Below are positions 29,308-39,432 of a stretch of DNA of 44,784 nucleotides, in pieces; positions within the stretch are counted from its first letter, which is position 1, and every line of letters begins with the position of its first letter. The position numbers were made by a program, and so were the translations under genes. Origin of the DNA: Neotamlana sargassicola (GTDB lineage: Bacteria; Bacteroidota; Bacteroidia; Flavobacteriales; Flavobacteriaceae); the NCBI RefSeq assembly GCF_020523965.1, contig NZ_JAJAPX010000008.1, positions 1 to 44,784 of the forward strand, written 5' to 3'. The notes under the pieces were generated by a model. It saw only the letters and a list, made by a program, of their open reading frames with translations. It had not been told where the DNA came from and did not search any database.

Positions 29308-29892
29308 ATGTACAAAGCTTTTGTTGGTGATAAGCCTATAGTTTTAACAACTAGTAAGGAGAAAGTACCACATTTTAAAAACTATAAACTACGTACGGTT
29401 AATATTAAAAAGGTTATTAAAAAGTTGCAGTCTAAACAGGATTTGCACGGTGTAAATTTAGTTTATAAAAAGGAAGAGAAGCTTTTAAAAAAGTTTTTAA
29501 AAAAACTGCCTAATGTAGTTGCCGGAGGCGGAAAAGTTTACAATTCGAACGGGGAAGTTTTATTCATTTATAGAAATGATAAATGGGATTTGCCTAAAGG
29601 AAAAAAAGAGCGAAAAGAAGCTATTGAAGCTAGCGCTATTCGCGAGGTTGAAGAAGAAACGGGTGTTAAAGGCTTAGAAATTGTAAAACAATTAGATACT
29701 ACTTATCATATTTTTAAACGTAATGGCCAGTTTAAAATTAAAGTAACTTATTGGTTTGAGATGAAAACTAACTATACGGGTAGTTTGCATGCTCAAGAAG
29801 AGGAAGGTATTACAAAAGTTGAATGGTTAAACGCAGATCAAATTAAGGAAGCAATAAAAAATTCGTATGCTAATATTAAGCTGTTAGTTTAA
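29308..29892 (+). CDS. Nudix hydrolase
   Basis: 194 residues. The first 65 residues are an N-terminal extension (FVGDKPIVLTTSKEKV) not part of the Nudix fold. The Nudix box is GKKERKEAIEASAIREVEEE followed by TGV, which fits Gx5Ex7REUxEExGU. It hydrolyses a nucleoside diphosphate linked to some group; the substrate cannot be told. It is divergent from pyrE and overlaps the NdpA-like gene end by four bases. Confidence 0.92.
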   Translation: MYKAFVGDKPIVLTTSKEKVPHFKNYKLRTVNIKKVIKKLQSKQDLHGVNLVYKKEEKLLKKFLKKLPNVVAGGGKVYNSNGEVLFIYRNDKWDLPKGKKERKEAIEASAIREVEEETGVKGLEIVKQLDTTYHIFKRNGQFKIKVTYWFEMKTNYTGSLHAQEEEGITKVEWLNADQIKEAIKNSYANIKLLV

Positions 29893-30938
29893 TTTTCGGC
29901 ATTAAAAAATACTTTATAGTAATGCATTTTTTTCTCGTCGTCGTAACCGCGTTCTAAATATTCGGTTGAGGCGTCTGGTGCATCAATATCTAGTTTTATT
30001 TGTATGTTGGTGTCTAGTTTAATATCGGTTTTAATTTTTCGTTTTTCTTTGGTTACAACAGCTTCAGCAACATCAAATCTATTTCGCATTACTATATTTT
30101 GCTCGTCTTCGAAGGTTTTTTTGTAATTGTCGAACTCGCGTTTATGTTTATCGTCTTCAAATAATTCTTCTTTAAACTCTTCTATATTTACGGTTTCGTG
30201 TTCCTTAAAAAAGTCGATAGTTTTAGCCAAAAATGTATTTTGCTCTTGTTTGCCGTAACTGGTATTTATTATTTCGTCTGCAAAATCTTTACACAATTCT
30301 ATATATTGTTGGGTATGGTTATTGGCATCGTCTGCATATTTAATATTTAGAAAGTGATTTATCCAGTATTGCGCATCGTAATTATTATTGTCGATACTAA
30401 ACACAATGGGGCCTTCTTCATCTTTTTGATTTAATATTAAACAGCCTTTATCTACTTTTTTAGAACTGATACCTTTTTGCACTAAAACATCGTAGCTGTT
30501 ATTTTCAAGATAGGTTTGAAAAAAATTAATTTTATTTTCAATTTTAAAAATACCAATAGCGTTTGTTGTAATATCTCTAAACTCTATACCTTCAAATTCT
30601 ACTACAATAACGTCGCCGGTTTTTATATTTGCCGAGTTCGATTGTTCGTATAAATGCGTAACCATGTGTTTCGATGTTTCAATAAAAGTAGTATCATCGT
30701 TAAAAATTTGGTTACTATAACTGTTAATTTCGTTTAATGCAATACTGGCATGATGGCTAAAACGATAGCTTTGAACCACTGTACCAAATGGGCGCAATAA
30801 AAACGGCAACATTAAGTCGTAACTAGCTTCGTCGAAATCGACTAACTTCTCTGAAAAAGCATTTTTTGTATCGTTAAATTTATTGCCAACTTTATGGATT
30901 ATAAATTTTGAAATTGAAGCATTTTTACGTGAAATCAT
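29889..30938 (-). CDS. Nucleoid-associated protein, NdpA family
   Basis: 349 residues, soluble. The N-terminal IIHKVGNKFNDTKNAFSEKL and the central HHASIALNEINSYSNQIF, KTGDVIVVEFEG and WINHFLNIKYADDANNHTQQ match the 37-kDa nucleoid-associated (NdpA/YejK) family. Members are found on the nucleoid and their function is not well defined. The C-terminal half is acidic, with a long charged helix at about 240-300. It is convergent with the Nudix gene. Confidence 0.88.
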   Translation of the reverse strand: MISRKNASISKFIIHKVGNKFNDTKNAFSEKLVDFDEASYDLMLPFLLRPFGTVVQSYRFSHHASIALNEINSYSNQIFNDDTTFIETSKHMVTHLYEQSNSANIKTGDVIVVEFEGIEFRDITTNAIGIFKIENKINFFQTYLENNSYDVLVQKGISSKKVDKGCLILNQKDEEGPIVFSIDNNNYDAQYWINHFLNIKYADDANNHTQQYIELCKDFADEIINTSYGKQEQNTFLAKTIDFFKEHETVNIEEFKEELFEDDKHKREFDNYKKTFEDEQNIVMRNRFDVAEAVVTKEKRKIKTDIKLDTNIQIKLDIDAPDASTEYLERGYDDEKKMHYYKVFFNAEN

Positions 30939-31008
30939 AACAGCGAAGTTTAAAGTTTAAAGATTGCAATACTATTAAATATAGTTTACATTTTTATAAA
31001 AAAAGAAC

Positions 31009-31030
31009 GCCAAAGTATAAAAACTTTGGC
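31009..31030 (-). terminator. Terminator after the 808-residue lipoprotein gene
   Basis: A stem GCCAAAG/CTTTGGC with an 8-base loop, followed on the minus strand by TTCTTTTTTT. It is about 185 bases after the stop of the lipoprotein gene, in the 277-base gap before the NdpA-like gene. A-runs on the other side make it possibly bidirectional. Confidence 0.7.
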
Positions 31031-31215
31031 GCTCAAAAAAGATTCGAGGACTTGCGATTTTAATCGGTTGGTGTTATGTTTTAACGGAAATATTTGTAAT
31101 TGAAAGGTTGTTAGGGCTTTTCATTTAAGAGAGAGCTAATTAAATAGTTTTACAACGATTTTGTTTGTTAAATATAGAAATTAGTTTCTATATACAAAAG
31201 CTAAAAAATAAAATA

Positions 31216-33642
31216 TTAATTTATTTGATAAATTATTATGGAGTTGCTTTCTCCTTTAGTTACAAATTCTAGGTTTTTGTCTTTGTCTATATTGTTTAAA
31301 TCGATACTTGAGTTTCCGTACACAGGGAAATTTGCTAATAATTTAGATTGGCTATCGAATAAATACACCTTGTGTGCTTGTAAATCGGTTACCGAAATAT
31401 AGATTTTATCGTTTAAATAAAAGAATTTGCATGAGGTGTATTCGCCAAAATCTAAATCGGTTGTTTTGTTTTTAATAGTTAATTTATTTTCGCTAAGTGT
31501 AACTAATGTTTTGCTACTAGCATCAATAAAGTGTTTTTCGCCTAAATTTATAGGATTTTCGTTAACGTTGCCTTTGGTGTCCACTGTAAAAAGGTTTCCT
31601 GTAGCTGTTGTGGTTGTAAAATTATCGCGGTACAAATAAATAGGTGTATTGGCGTAATTTTCTTGAATTTTAGGACTAACCCTGGTTTTTCCGCGTCGAT
31701 CTAAAATATAAAGTTTATTTTTTGTTTTAAACGCGATGTAATCTTTTCGGCTTAACCTAAAATGTTTTGGTTGCGATATTATGGTGTTATTGGCTTTTGT
31801 AAAACCAAATCCTTTTACAATTTTGGCTTGTGTATTATAAAGAAGTAGGTTTTTGTTTTGCGTTACTAATAGGCGGTAGTTTTTGTTTTTGTCGTAATCG
31901 AAAACGGCTAAGGGTTGCGTAATATTGTCTTTAAATTTAACTGGGAATGGGCCAACATCGTTTCCGTTTCTGTCTATAATATAAACACGTTTAGGTGTAG
32001 CGAAGGCGAGTTGTAATCGTCCGTTTTTGTAAATATCTATTTGTTCAATGCTTCCTAAAATTGGGCCTTGTAGTGCTTTTTTCCAAAGAATTTTTCCTTG
32101 GTTAGAAATTAAGTATAAATTGTTGTTTATATCTTGCACTACAATTTCTTTTTGAGCCGTAATATGGTTGTTTACAAATTGAGGATCGTTTAAAATATCT
32201 TTATCCAGCTTTATGTTAAAGGATTCTGACACAGAGTTTTGATGAATAATACGCTTGCTCTTTTTTATTACAGCATGTAAATGTGCAAAATTATTATCGT
32301 AAACAAATTGAATTGCCGAGGCCTCATATTTGCTAACATTGAAATTAGCCGATGTGCCTTCGTTTTTATTAATTATACTTTGTAACGAAGCCGGATTAAT
32401 AACTTGTAATAACGACGATGCTTTACTCAGTTTTTCGTTAACTGCTTCAAAATAATTGGTATTTATAATTGTGGTTTTGTTTTGGTAACTGGCAATTATA
32501 TTTTGCAGTGTTTCAAGGTTATTGCTGAAAATAAAAAAGTTATCAATTATGCAATACATCGAAATGTTACTTACCGATACAAAAGGAGATAAGTTTTCTT
32601 TAAATAGTTTAGGTGTGCTAAAATTGTAAATATCTACTTCTCTAAAGGATCCTGTAATGGTTTTTTCGGCAACTAAGGCATCGTTAGTTGCTATAACATC
32701 AATAGAGTTTAAAACAATGGCGCGCTTGTTTCCCTCGTAAATAACACCAACTTCAATAACATCATGGAGTAGGGAATTGCTAATAATAGAATCGTTTTCT
32801 TTGAATTTAGTAAGGTTGTTGTTGAAAGTTGTAAAGCTATCAAAAGTAAAACTTAAAAAGCCATCGCAATTTGACGGTGCAATGTTTTTAATTTGATTTT
32901 CTTGAGGTATCGTATTTTTAAAAACATTAATTAAACTTTCCGTAGAGTCTGACGCATTTGTAATACCATTAATTAAAATGGCATCTTGGGTAATATCAAA
33001 ATCGGCGGCAATATAGTTACTAAAGTGTTTTAAGGATAACGAGTCTTCAATGAATAAGGTGTTATTATTAAAATTGCTTGTTTTAACTAATACAGAAAAG
33101 GTGTTGTTTTCGTCTAGAGCTTTATAGGGTTTTAAAATATTTTTGCTTATCGGTTTGTTAAAAAGAGCTTCGGTGGCTTGTTTCGAAGACGAGGCGTAAA
33201 ACGTGCTGTCTATTAAAGTGCTGTAAAAAGTTGCTTCGTTTATGGTAGATTTTGTGATGGTTATGTTCTTGTATTTTAGGCTTTCTTCAGAGTAATTTGG
33301 TAAAGAATCTGTTACAAAAAAATCAGGATTTAATTTAGTAATTATGCTGTATTGTAAGCTGTCGTTACCATCGTTAAACAAACAAATTAAAATTTCGTTT
33401 TTAGGATTTAAGTAACTTATTGAGTTTAGTTTGTTTTCTAAACTTTGGTAAGTGTTGCTTGCAGATAGTTTATTTAAAAAATCATTGTTTTTAATACTAT
33501 TTTTTAATTCGTCTACATTTGAAGATTTTATAATTACGGAGGCATTTTCAGGAACTAAATCTATGAGTTCAAGGCGCTCGTAATTGGAATAATTACAGTT
33601 AACTAATAATAAAGCTGTAAGAACTAAAAAAAGAAATCTCAT
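31216..33642 (-). CDS. Large lipoprotein with C-terminal beta-propeller-like region
   Basis: 808 residues. Signal peptide with lipobox (LLLVNC). Residues about 25-450 contain repeated DUF3352-like strands (LVPENASVIIKSSNVDELKN, ITKLNPDFFVTDS) and alternate with serine-rich helices. From about residue 490 on, repeated units such as NNLYLISNQGKILWKKALQG, KRVYIIDRNGNDVGPFPV, KLYILDRRGKTRV and LFTVDTKGNVNE look like PQQ-type or WD-like propeller blades. It is probably attached to a periplasmic or outer membrane face. It follows rnhB by 33 bases in the same direction, so both are co-transcribed. Function is unknown. Confidence 0.72.
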   Translation of the reverse strand: MRFLFLVLTALLLVNCNYSNYERLELIDLVPENASVIIKSSNVDELKNSIKNNDFLNKLSASNTYQSLENKLNSISYLNPKNEILICLFNDGNDSLQYSIITKLNPDFFVTDSLPNYSEESLKYKNITITKSTINEATFYSTLIDSTFYASSSKQATEALFNKPISKNILKPYKALDENNTFSVLVKTSNFNNNTLFIEDSLSLKHFSNYIAADFDITQDAILINGITNASDSTESLINVFKNTIPQENQIKNIAPSNCDGFLSFTFDSFTTFNNNLTKFKENDSIISNSLLHDVIEVGVIYEGNKRAIVLNSIDVIATNDALVAEKTITGSFREVDIYNFSTPKLFKENLSPFVSVSNISMYCIIDNFFIFSNNLETLQNIIASYQNKTTIINTNYFEAVNEKLSKASSLLQVINPASLQSIINKNEGTSANFNVSKYEASAIQFVYDNNFAHLHAVIKKSKRIIHQNSVSESFNIKLDKDILNDPQFVNNHITAQKEIVVQDINNNLYLISNQGKILWKKALQGPILGSIEQIDIYKNGRLQLAFATPKRVYIIDRNGNDVGPFPVKFKDNITQPLAVFDYDKNKNYRLLVTQNKNLLLYNTQAKIVKGFGFTKANNTIISQPKHFRLSRKDYIAFKTKNKLYILDRRGKTRVSPKIQENYANTPIYLYRDNFTTTTATGNLFTVDTKGNVNENPINLGEKHFIDASSKTLVTLSENKLTIKNKTTDLDFGEYTSCKFFYLNDKIYISVTDLQAHKVYLFDSQSKLLANFPVYGNSSIDLNNIDKDKNLEFVTKGESNSIIIYQIN

Positions 33643-33675
33643 ATTAAAGGCATGAATTTTTACAAATATAAAAAC

Positions 33676-34275
33676 TTATAAATCTAACTTTAATTGTTCC
33701 GGTAATAATCTAAACGATTTTCGATGATACTTTGTAATGCCATATTTTTTAATGGCTTCGCGATGCTGTTTTGTTGGGTAGCCTTTGTTTTTATTCCAGT
33801 TGTACATGGGGAATTCCTCATGAATGCGACTCATATATAAGTCTCGATGTGTTTTTGCTAAAACCGAAGCTGCGGCAATGCTTAAATATTTACCATCACC
33901 TTTTATTATGGTTTCGTGAGGAACGTTTTTATAAGATTTAAATTTATTGCCATCAACAATTATATACTCGGGTGTTATTTGTAACTTATCAATGGCTTTA
34001 TGCATAGCCAAAATTGAAGCATTAAGTATATTTATTTGATCTATTTCATCTTCAAAAATATGGCAAACTCCATAATGTAAAGCTTCTTGCTCAATAATAG
34101 GTTTTAAAATATCGCGTTTGCTTTCGCTAAGTTGTTTCGAGTCTGTTAATATTTTATTATTAAAACCTTCGGGTAAAATTACGGCAGCAGCAGTTACAGG
34201 ACCTGCTAAACAACCACGGCCAGCTTCGTCGGTGCCACATTCTAATAAATGATTCGAAAAATGAGATAAAAGCAT
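33676..34275 (-). CDS. rnhB: Ribonuclease HII
   Basis: 199 residues. The active-site motif [14 protein letters not shown] (Asp and Glu) is at about residues 14-27, the next acidic residue is in IIVDGNKF, and the last in SVLAKTHRD. It removes RNA strands and single ribonucleotides from DNA. The length is normal for RNase HII. It is the first gene of a unit with the large lipoprotein. Confidence 0.96.
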   Translation of the reverse strand: MLLSHFSNHLLECGTDEAGRGCLAGPVTAAAVILPEGFNNKILTDSKQLSESKRDILKPIIEQEALHYGVCHIFEDEIDQINILNASILAMHKAIDKLQITPEYIIVDGNKFKSYKNVPHETIIKGDGKYLSIAAASVLAKTHRDLYMSRIHEEFPMYNWNKNKGYPTKQHREAIKKYGITKYHRKSFRLLPEQLKLDL

Positions 34276-34526
34276 AGTTTAAACTTAAACAAATAAAGTA
34301 AAAATGCGCCAATTTGGAGATGTGTCACTAAAATTTTTCCATTAAAAAATATTTAATGTTTCGTCGCATTTTAAGTTTTATTTCTTGTGAATCTAACAAT
34401 TTGTTGGGCTTTATCTATTTTTCACTTTCGTTTTTCGTGAAATTTAAAAGAGTTTGGCGTTAAAATTTTGCTTTATTAAGATAATATTAAGAAATTCGTC
34501 ATGAGACTAATTCAAATACATAATTT

Positions 34527-37500
34527 ATGAAATTAAAACTAAAAGGCTATGTCGTGCTATTAGTAGTATTGGCATTGCAATTTTCCTTTGCTCAAGAAAA
34601 GCAAATTATTGGTTCTGTTCTTGATGCGAGTGGTCTGCCGCTTCCAGGTGTAACCATTATTGTTGAAGGAACAAGTAAAGGAGTAACATCAAATTTTGAT
34701 GGTGAGTATCTCATCTCTGCGAAAGTAGGAGATGTTTTAAAATTTAGTTATGTTGGTATGCAAACCCAACTTGTTACCGTTGCCGATAGTTCAACGATTA
34801 ACGTAACTATGAAAGAAGATGTAGAAAGTTTAGATGCCGTAGTAGTTACAGGTTATCAAAACGTGCAACGTGAACTTTTTACAGGAGCTTCTCAAACTAT
34901 TAAAGCAGCAGATGTTAAACTTGATGGTGTTGCCGATATTTCTCGCGCACTTGAGGGTAGAGCAGCTGGTGTAAGCGTTCAAAACGTTACAGGTACTTTT
35001 GGTGCCGCACCAAGAATTACTATTCGTGGTTCTTCATCTATTTTAGGAGACACCAAACCAATTTGGATTATTGATGGTGTAATTCAGGAAGAAATTGTTA
35101 ACCTATCGGTCGCCGATTTAGTATCTGGTGATCCAAACACCTTACTTAGTTCGGCTGTTGCTGGTTTAAATGCTGCCGATATTGAGAGTTTCGAAATTTT
35201 AAGAGATGCGTCAGCTTCGGCACTTTATGGAGCAAGAGCATTAAACGGTGTGGTTGTTATTACAACAAAAACAGGTAAGAAAAACCAAAAGCCAACTTTT
35301 AATTATGCGGCTGAATATGCCGTAAGAGCGCGCCCAACCTATGCGAATTACGATTTATTAAATTCACAAGAAACGGTTTCAGTTTATCGTGAAATGGAAT
35401 CGAAAGGGTTTTTAAGTATGCCATCTGCTTTTCAAGGTAGATATGGTGGTATATACAATATAATGTATAGAGCTATAGATAACTATAATACTGATACCGG
35501 ACAATATGACTTAGAAAATACACCTGAAGCCAGAGCAGCATTTTTACAAAAATACGAGCTGGCTAATACCGATTGGTTTAAAACCTTGTTTAGAACCACA
35601 CCAACACAAACACATACGCTAAGTTTTTCTAGTGGTAGCGAAACTTCTACATCTTACGCTTCTTTAGGATATTATACAGATAGCGGATGGACAATCGCAG
35701 ATCGCGTTCGAAGAATTACTGGTAACTTAAGAAATACATATTACCTTTTTGATGATAAGTTAAAGTTAACTACACAAATACAGGGTTCTATAAGAAATCA
35801 ACAAGCACCTGGAACATTTGAAAGACAAGAAGATGTTGTAGGTGGGTCCTTTACTAGAGATTTCGATATTAACCCATTTAGTTATGCCTTAAACACCAGT
35901 AGAGCTTTAAGAGCTTACGATGATAATGGCGATTTAGAATATTCTAGATACAATTGGGCTCCTTTTAATATTATAAACGAAATCAATAATAACTCATTAG
36001 AGTTAAATGTTTCGGATATTAAATTTCAAATGCAATCAGAATATAAAATTAACGATAAGTTAAATTATAATTTCTTAGGTTCTGCACGTTATGTAACTTC
36101 AAACGGAGAGCAAGGTGCTACAGAAAATTCTAATGTAGCTGGAGCATATAGAGCAGACGAAACAACAATTGTACAAGATGCTAATACATTTTTATTTACC
36201 GATCCAGACGAGCCAAACTCAAGACCATACGTTGTGCTTCCAGTTGGAGGTATTTTAACAACAACTAAAAATACATTAGTAACTTATACTTTTAGAAATA
36301 CGTTAGACTATTCAACAAGATTTAACGATACTCATGGTTTAAGAATTTATGGTGGTCAAGAATATCGTTATACCGATAGAACAAGTAGTTCTAATACGGG
36401 CTACGGTTATCAGTTTGATAGAGGAGGAACTGTATTTACAGATCCTGGAATTCTTAAAAAAGCAATTTTAGAAGGTAGAGATTATTTCTCTTCTCAAGAA
36501 ACAAGACAGCGTGAAGTGTCTTTCTTCTCAAATATTACTTATGATTATAACAAAAAGTACGTGCTTAACGTAACCGGAAACCTCGAAGGTTCTAACCGTG
36601 CAGGTAAATCTTCAGATTCAAGATGGTTACCAACATATACTATTGGAGGTAAATGGAATGTAGATAAAGAAGATTTTATTAGAAACTCCAACTTAATTTC
36701 AAGTATGGCGTTCCGACCAAGTTATGGTCTTGTAGCTTTATTAGCAGATAATGCAACTAACAACTTAGCGGTTTTTAGAAATGAAGTTACCGATAGATTT
36801 AGTTCTAACGATAGAGAAAATTATATCAATATTGAAGATTTACAAAATACCGAGTTAACTTGGGAAAAAACTTTAGAGTTAAACCTTGGTTTAGATATTG
36901 GTTTCTTTAACAACCGAATTATGATGAATTTTGATACTTATTTTAGAAAAGGTATTGATTTAATTGATTTAATTAGAACAACTGGTATTGGTGGTGAGTC
37001 GCTAAAACTTGGAAACAACTCTGAAATGAAAACAAATGGTGTCGAGTTTCAGTTAAATACTGTTAACATCGATAAAGAAAATTTTAGATGGAAAACAGGT
37101 TTTAATATTTCTCATTTTAATCAAGAAGTTACATCGCTTAAACAAGAACCAAATGTATTCGATTTAGTTACTGGTCAAGGAAATGGTAATGCCGTTGGTT
37201 ATGCTAAGGGTGCATTATTCTCTTTCGATTTCCAGGGATTAAACGAATGGGGTTTACCTCAATTCCTAACAGACGACGAAGATTACGATCCAGAGAATCC
37301 TTACGATTTAATCGATTTCCAAGATACAGAAGACGTGCTTGATTATTTAGTTTACGAAGGACCAACAGAACCAAATTTAACTGGAGGTTTATCAAACACC
37401 TTTAAATATAAAAACTGGGATTTTAGCTTCTTCGTGTCATTCTCTGCAGGTAACAAAATAAGACTAAATCCAGCTTATAAGTCAGAATACACAGATTTAG

Positions 37501-37892
37501 ATGTTTTTCCAAGAGAATTTGTTAACCGTTGGTTAGTTCCTGGAGATGAAAACGTAACTAATGTTCCTGTTTTAGCGTCAGAAAGTTTATTACAATCTTA
37601 TGGTTCTAATAATTTAGAACGTGCTTATAACGCTTATAATTATTCTACCGAAAGAACTGCCGATGGAGGTTTTGTAAGAATGAAAAACATAACGTTAGGT
37701 TACAGCCTAGATTCTCAAACAATAAAACAATTAGGATTAAGTTCGTTTAGATTTAGCTTACAAAGCACAAATCCATTCTTAATTTATTCCGATTCCAAAC
37801 TTGGAGGTCAAGATCCAGAATTCTTTAGATCTGGTGGTGTTGCTTACCCAATTTCTAAATTATACACATTCTCTCTTAATATTGGATTTTAA
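34527..37892 (+). CDS. SusC/RagA-type TonB-linked outer membrane transporter
   Basis: 1121 residues. Signal peptide (MKLKLKGYVVLLVVLALQFS, ending FAQ). A CarboxypepD_reg-like domain follows (IIGSVLDASGLPLPGVTIIV, 27-105), then the plug (DAVVVTGYQNVQRELFTGAS, ITIRGSSSILGDTKPIWIID) and a 22-strand beta barrel ending in an aromatic residue (LYTFSLNIGF). It imports a bulky nutrient with its SusD partner, which follows after four bases. The substrate is not evident, as there are no glycoside hydrolases next to it; the metallohydrolase downstream hints at a peptide or other non-sugar substrate. No perfect TAnnTTTG box is seen upstream, but TAAAATTTTGC lies near 34460. Confidence 0.95.
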   Translation: MKLKLKGYVVLLVVLALQFSFAQEKQIIGSVLDASGLPLPGVTIIVEGTSKGVTSNFDGEYLISAKVGDVLKFSYVGMQTQLVTVADSSTINVTMKEDVESLDAVVVTGYQNVQRELFTGASQTIKAADVKLDGVADISRALEGRAAGVSVQNVTGTFGAAPRITIRGSSSILGDTKPIWIIDGVIQEEIVNLSVADLVSGDPNTLLSSAVAGLNAADIESFEILRDASASALYGARALNGVVVITTKTGKKNQKPTFNYAAEYAVRARPTYANYDLLNSQETVSVYREMESKGFLSMPSAFQGRYGGIYNIMYRAIDNYNTDTGQYDLENTPEARAAFLQKYELANTDWFKTLFRTTPTQTHTLSFSSGSETSTSYASLGYYTDSGWTIADRVRRITGNLRNTYYLFDDKLKLTTQIQGSIRNQQAPGTFERQEDVVGGSFTRDFDINPFSYALNTSRALRAYDDNGDLEYSRYNWAPFNIINEINNNSLELNVSDIKFQMQSEYKINDKLNYNFLGSARYVTSNGEQGATENSNVAGAYRADETTIVQDANTFLFTDPDEPNSRPYVVLPVGGILTTTKNTLVTYTFRNTLDYSTRFNDTHGLRIYGGQEYRYTDRTSSSNTGYGYQFDRGGTVFTDPGILKKAILEGRDYFSSQETRQREVSFFSNITYDYNKKYVLNVTGNLEGSNRAGKSSDSRWLPTYTIGGKWNVDKEDFIRNSNLISSMAFRPSYGLVALLADNATNNLAVFRNEVTDRFSSNDRENYINIEDLQNTELTWEKTLELNLGLDIGFFNNRIMMNFDTYFRKGIDLIDLIRTTGIGGESLKLGNNSEMKTNGVEFQLNTVNIDKENFRWKTGFNISHFNQEVTSLKQEPNVFDLVTGQGNGNAVGYAKGALFSFDFQGLNEWGLPQFLTDDEDYDPENPYDLIDFQDTEDVLDYLVYEGPTEPNLTGGLSNTFKYKNWDFSFFVSFSAGNKIRLNPAYKSEYTDLDVFPREFVNRWLVPGDENVTNVPVLASESLLQSYGSNNLERAYNAYNYSTERTADGGFVRMKNITLGYSLDSQTIKQLGLSSFRFSLQSTNPFLIYSDSKLGGQDPEFFRSGGVAYPISKLYTFSLNIGF

Positions 37893-37896
37893 TTAA

Positions 37897-39408
37897 ATGA
37901 CTATGAAAAATATAAAAAATAGAGTTTTATTATTGTGTGCAATAGCTTTCGTTTCTATTTCATGTAACGATATTCTAGATGAAAATCCCGATAATAGAAC
38001 CACAATCGATTCTCCAGATAAAGTAGCAGAGCTATTGGTTGGAGCTTATCCAGAGGCGGCATACGTAACATTTTTAGAGCCATTCTCTGATAATGCCGGA
38101 GATAAAGGCCCTAACGCTACAGGAGGTAGTGATGCTTTTAGAACCCTAAACGAACGTATGTACTTTTGGGAGGATATTAATACTACAGATTCAGATACTC
38201 CCACTAATTATTGGAATGCTGCATATAAAGCTATCGCACAAGCAAACCAAGCTTTAGTTTCTATAGAAGAACTTGGTGGTGGCGCTGATTTAGATTATTT
38301 AAAAGGAGAAGCTTTAATGTGTAGGGCTTATGCACATTTTATGTTGGCAAGTATATTTTGTAAAGCTTACGATCCTGCAACTTCAGCATCAAATTTAGGT
38401 ATACCTTATGTGTTAGAGCCAGAAACAGTGCTTTTAGGTGAATACGAAAGAGGAACCTTAGCTTATGTTTATGAAAATATTCAAAAAGACATTGAAGAAG
38501 GTTTGCCATTAGTTGAAGATGACTACGAAATACCTGGCTTTCATTTCACAAGAAAGGCGGCAAATGCTTTTGCATCTCGATTTTATTTAAATATTGGAGA
38601 ATGGCAAGAAGTAATAGACCATAGTACGGTGGCGTTAGGTGGCGGATCTGGTGTTGGCGAAATAAGAGACTGGAGCAGCTTTTATGCGCCAGCAACTTAT
38701 GCAGAGCAAACAGCTCTATATACATCCTCTACTTTAGAGCCGGCTAACCTATTATTAGTGTCTTCTGCCTCAACCTATTCAAGATATCACTTTAATGCAA
38801 GATACCAAATGAATAACAGCGTAGCAAGTACCTTATTTTTTGATGGAAATATTACTGGAAAATCTTGGTCTTTTGGGGTTTATGGTTCATCAGATTTATA
38901 TTATAACATACCAAAATTTCAAGAATACTTTAAAGTAACAAATCAAGCAGCAAATACAGGATCTGCGTTTGTAACTTATGTATTATTATCTACAGATGAA
39001 GCTTTATTAAATAGAGCAGAAGCTTACGCCATGTTAGGCCAGTATGAAGATGCTACGGCAGATATTAACTTATCACTTTCCGTAAAAACAACTGGTTATA
39101 CAAGTTCAGACGAGCTTACAACTTCAGACATTGAAACAGAATACCAAGATTTAGCTGCCGATGTTTACACACCTTATTATGGTATTTCTGCCGAAGCGCT
39201 GCCTTATGTAGCTGCTGTTTTAGATATTAAACGTACGGTGTTTTATAACGATGGTTTACGTTGGTTCGACTTAAAACGTCACGATGTTGAGGTAACGCAT
39301 TACGATTATTTGGGGAACGAATTTGTTTTGCCTAAAGGAGATAACAGACGAGCAATTCAAATTCCAGAATCGGCACAGTCGTTTGGAATTGAAGAAAATC
39401 CAAGATAA
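37897..39408 (+). CDS. SusD/RagB-type nutrient-binding lipoprotein
   Basis: 503 residues. Signal peptide with lipobox (AFVSISC), then the SusD start (NDILDENPDNRTTIDSPDKV) and the helical repeats (YWNAAYKAIAQANQALVSIE, RAYAHFMLASIFC). The C-terminal part has RTVFYNDGLRWFDLKRHDVE and ends with RRAIQIPESAQ, typical of the family. It caps the SusC transporter and captures the substrate outside the cell. It begins four bases after susC. A second ATG at 37903 is the more likely start because the signal peptide is then of usual form. Confidence 0.94.
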   Translation: MTMKNIKNRVLLLCAIAFVSISCNDILDENPDNRTTIDSPDKVAELLVGAYPEAAYVTFLEPFSDNAGDKGPNATGGSDAFRTLNERMYFWEDINTTDSDTPTNYWNAAYKAIAQANQALVSIEELGGGADLDYLKGEALMCRAYAHFMLASIFCKAYDPATSASNLGIPYVLEPETVLLGEYERGTLAYVYENIQKDIEEGLPLVEDDYEIPGFHFTRKAANAFASRFYLNIGEWQEVIDHSTVALGGGSGVGEIRDWSSFYAPATYAEQTALYTSSTLEPANLLLVSSASTYSRYHFNARYQMNNSVASTLFFDGNITGKSWSFGVYGSSDLYYNIPKFQEYFKVTNQAANTGSAFVTYVLLSTDEALLNRAEAYAMLGQYEDATADINLSLSVKTTGYTSSDELTTSDIETEYQDLAADVYTPYYGISAEALPYVAAVLDIKRTVFYNDGLRWFDLKRHDVEVTHYDYLGNEFVLPKGDNRRAIQIPESAQSFGIEENPR

Positions 39409-39432
39409 AATTTAAACCAAAATCAAATAAAA

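Noticed and set aside
34276..34526. Clear SusC operon promoter
   Set aside because: No exact TAnnTTTG with a well-spaced TTG was found; TAAAATTTTGC is only a weak match, so no feature was listed.
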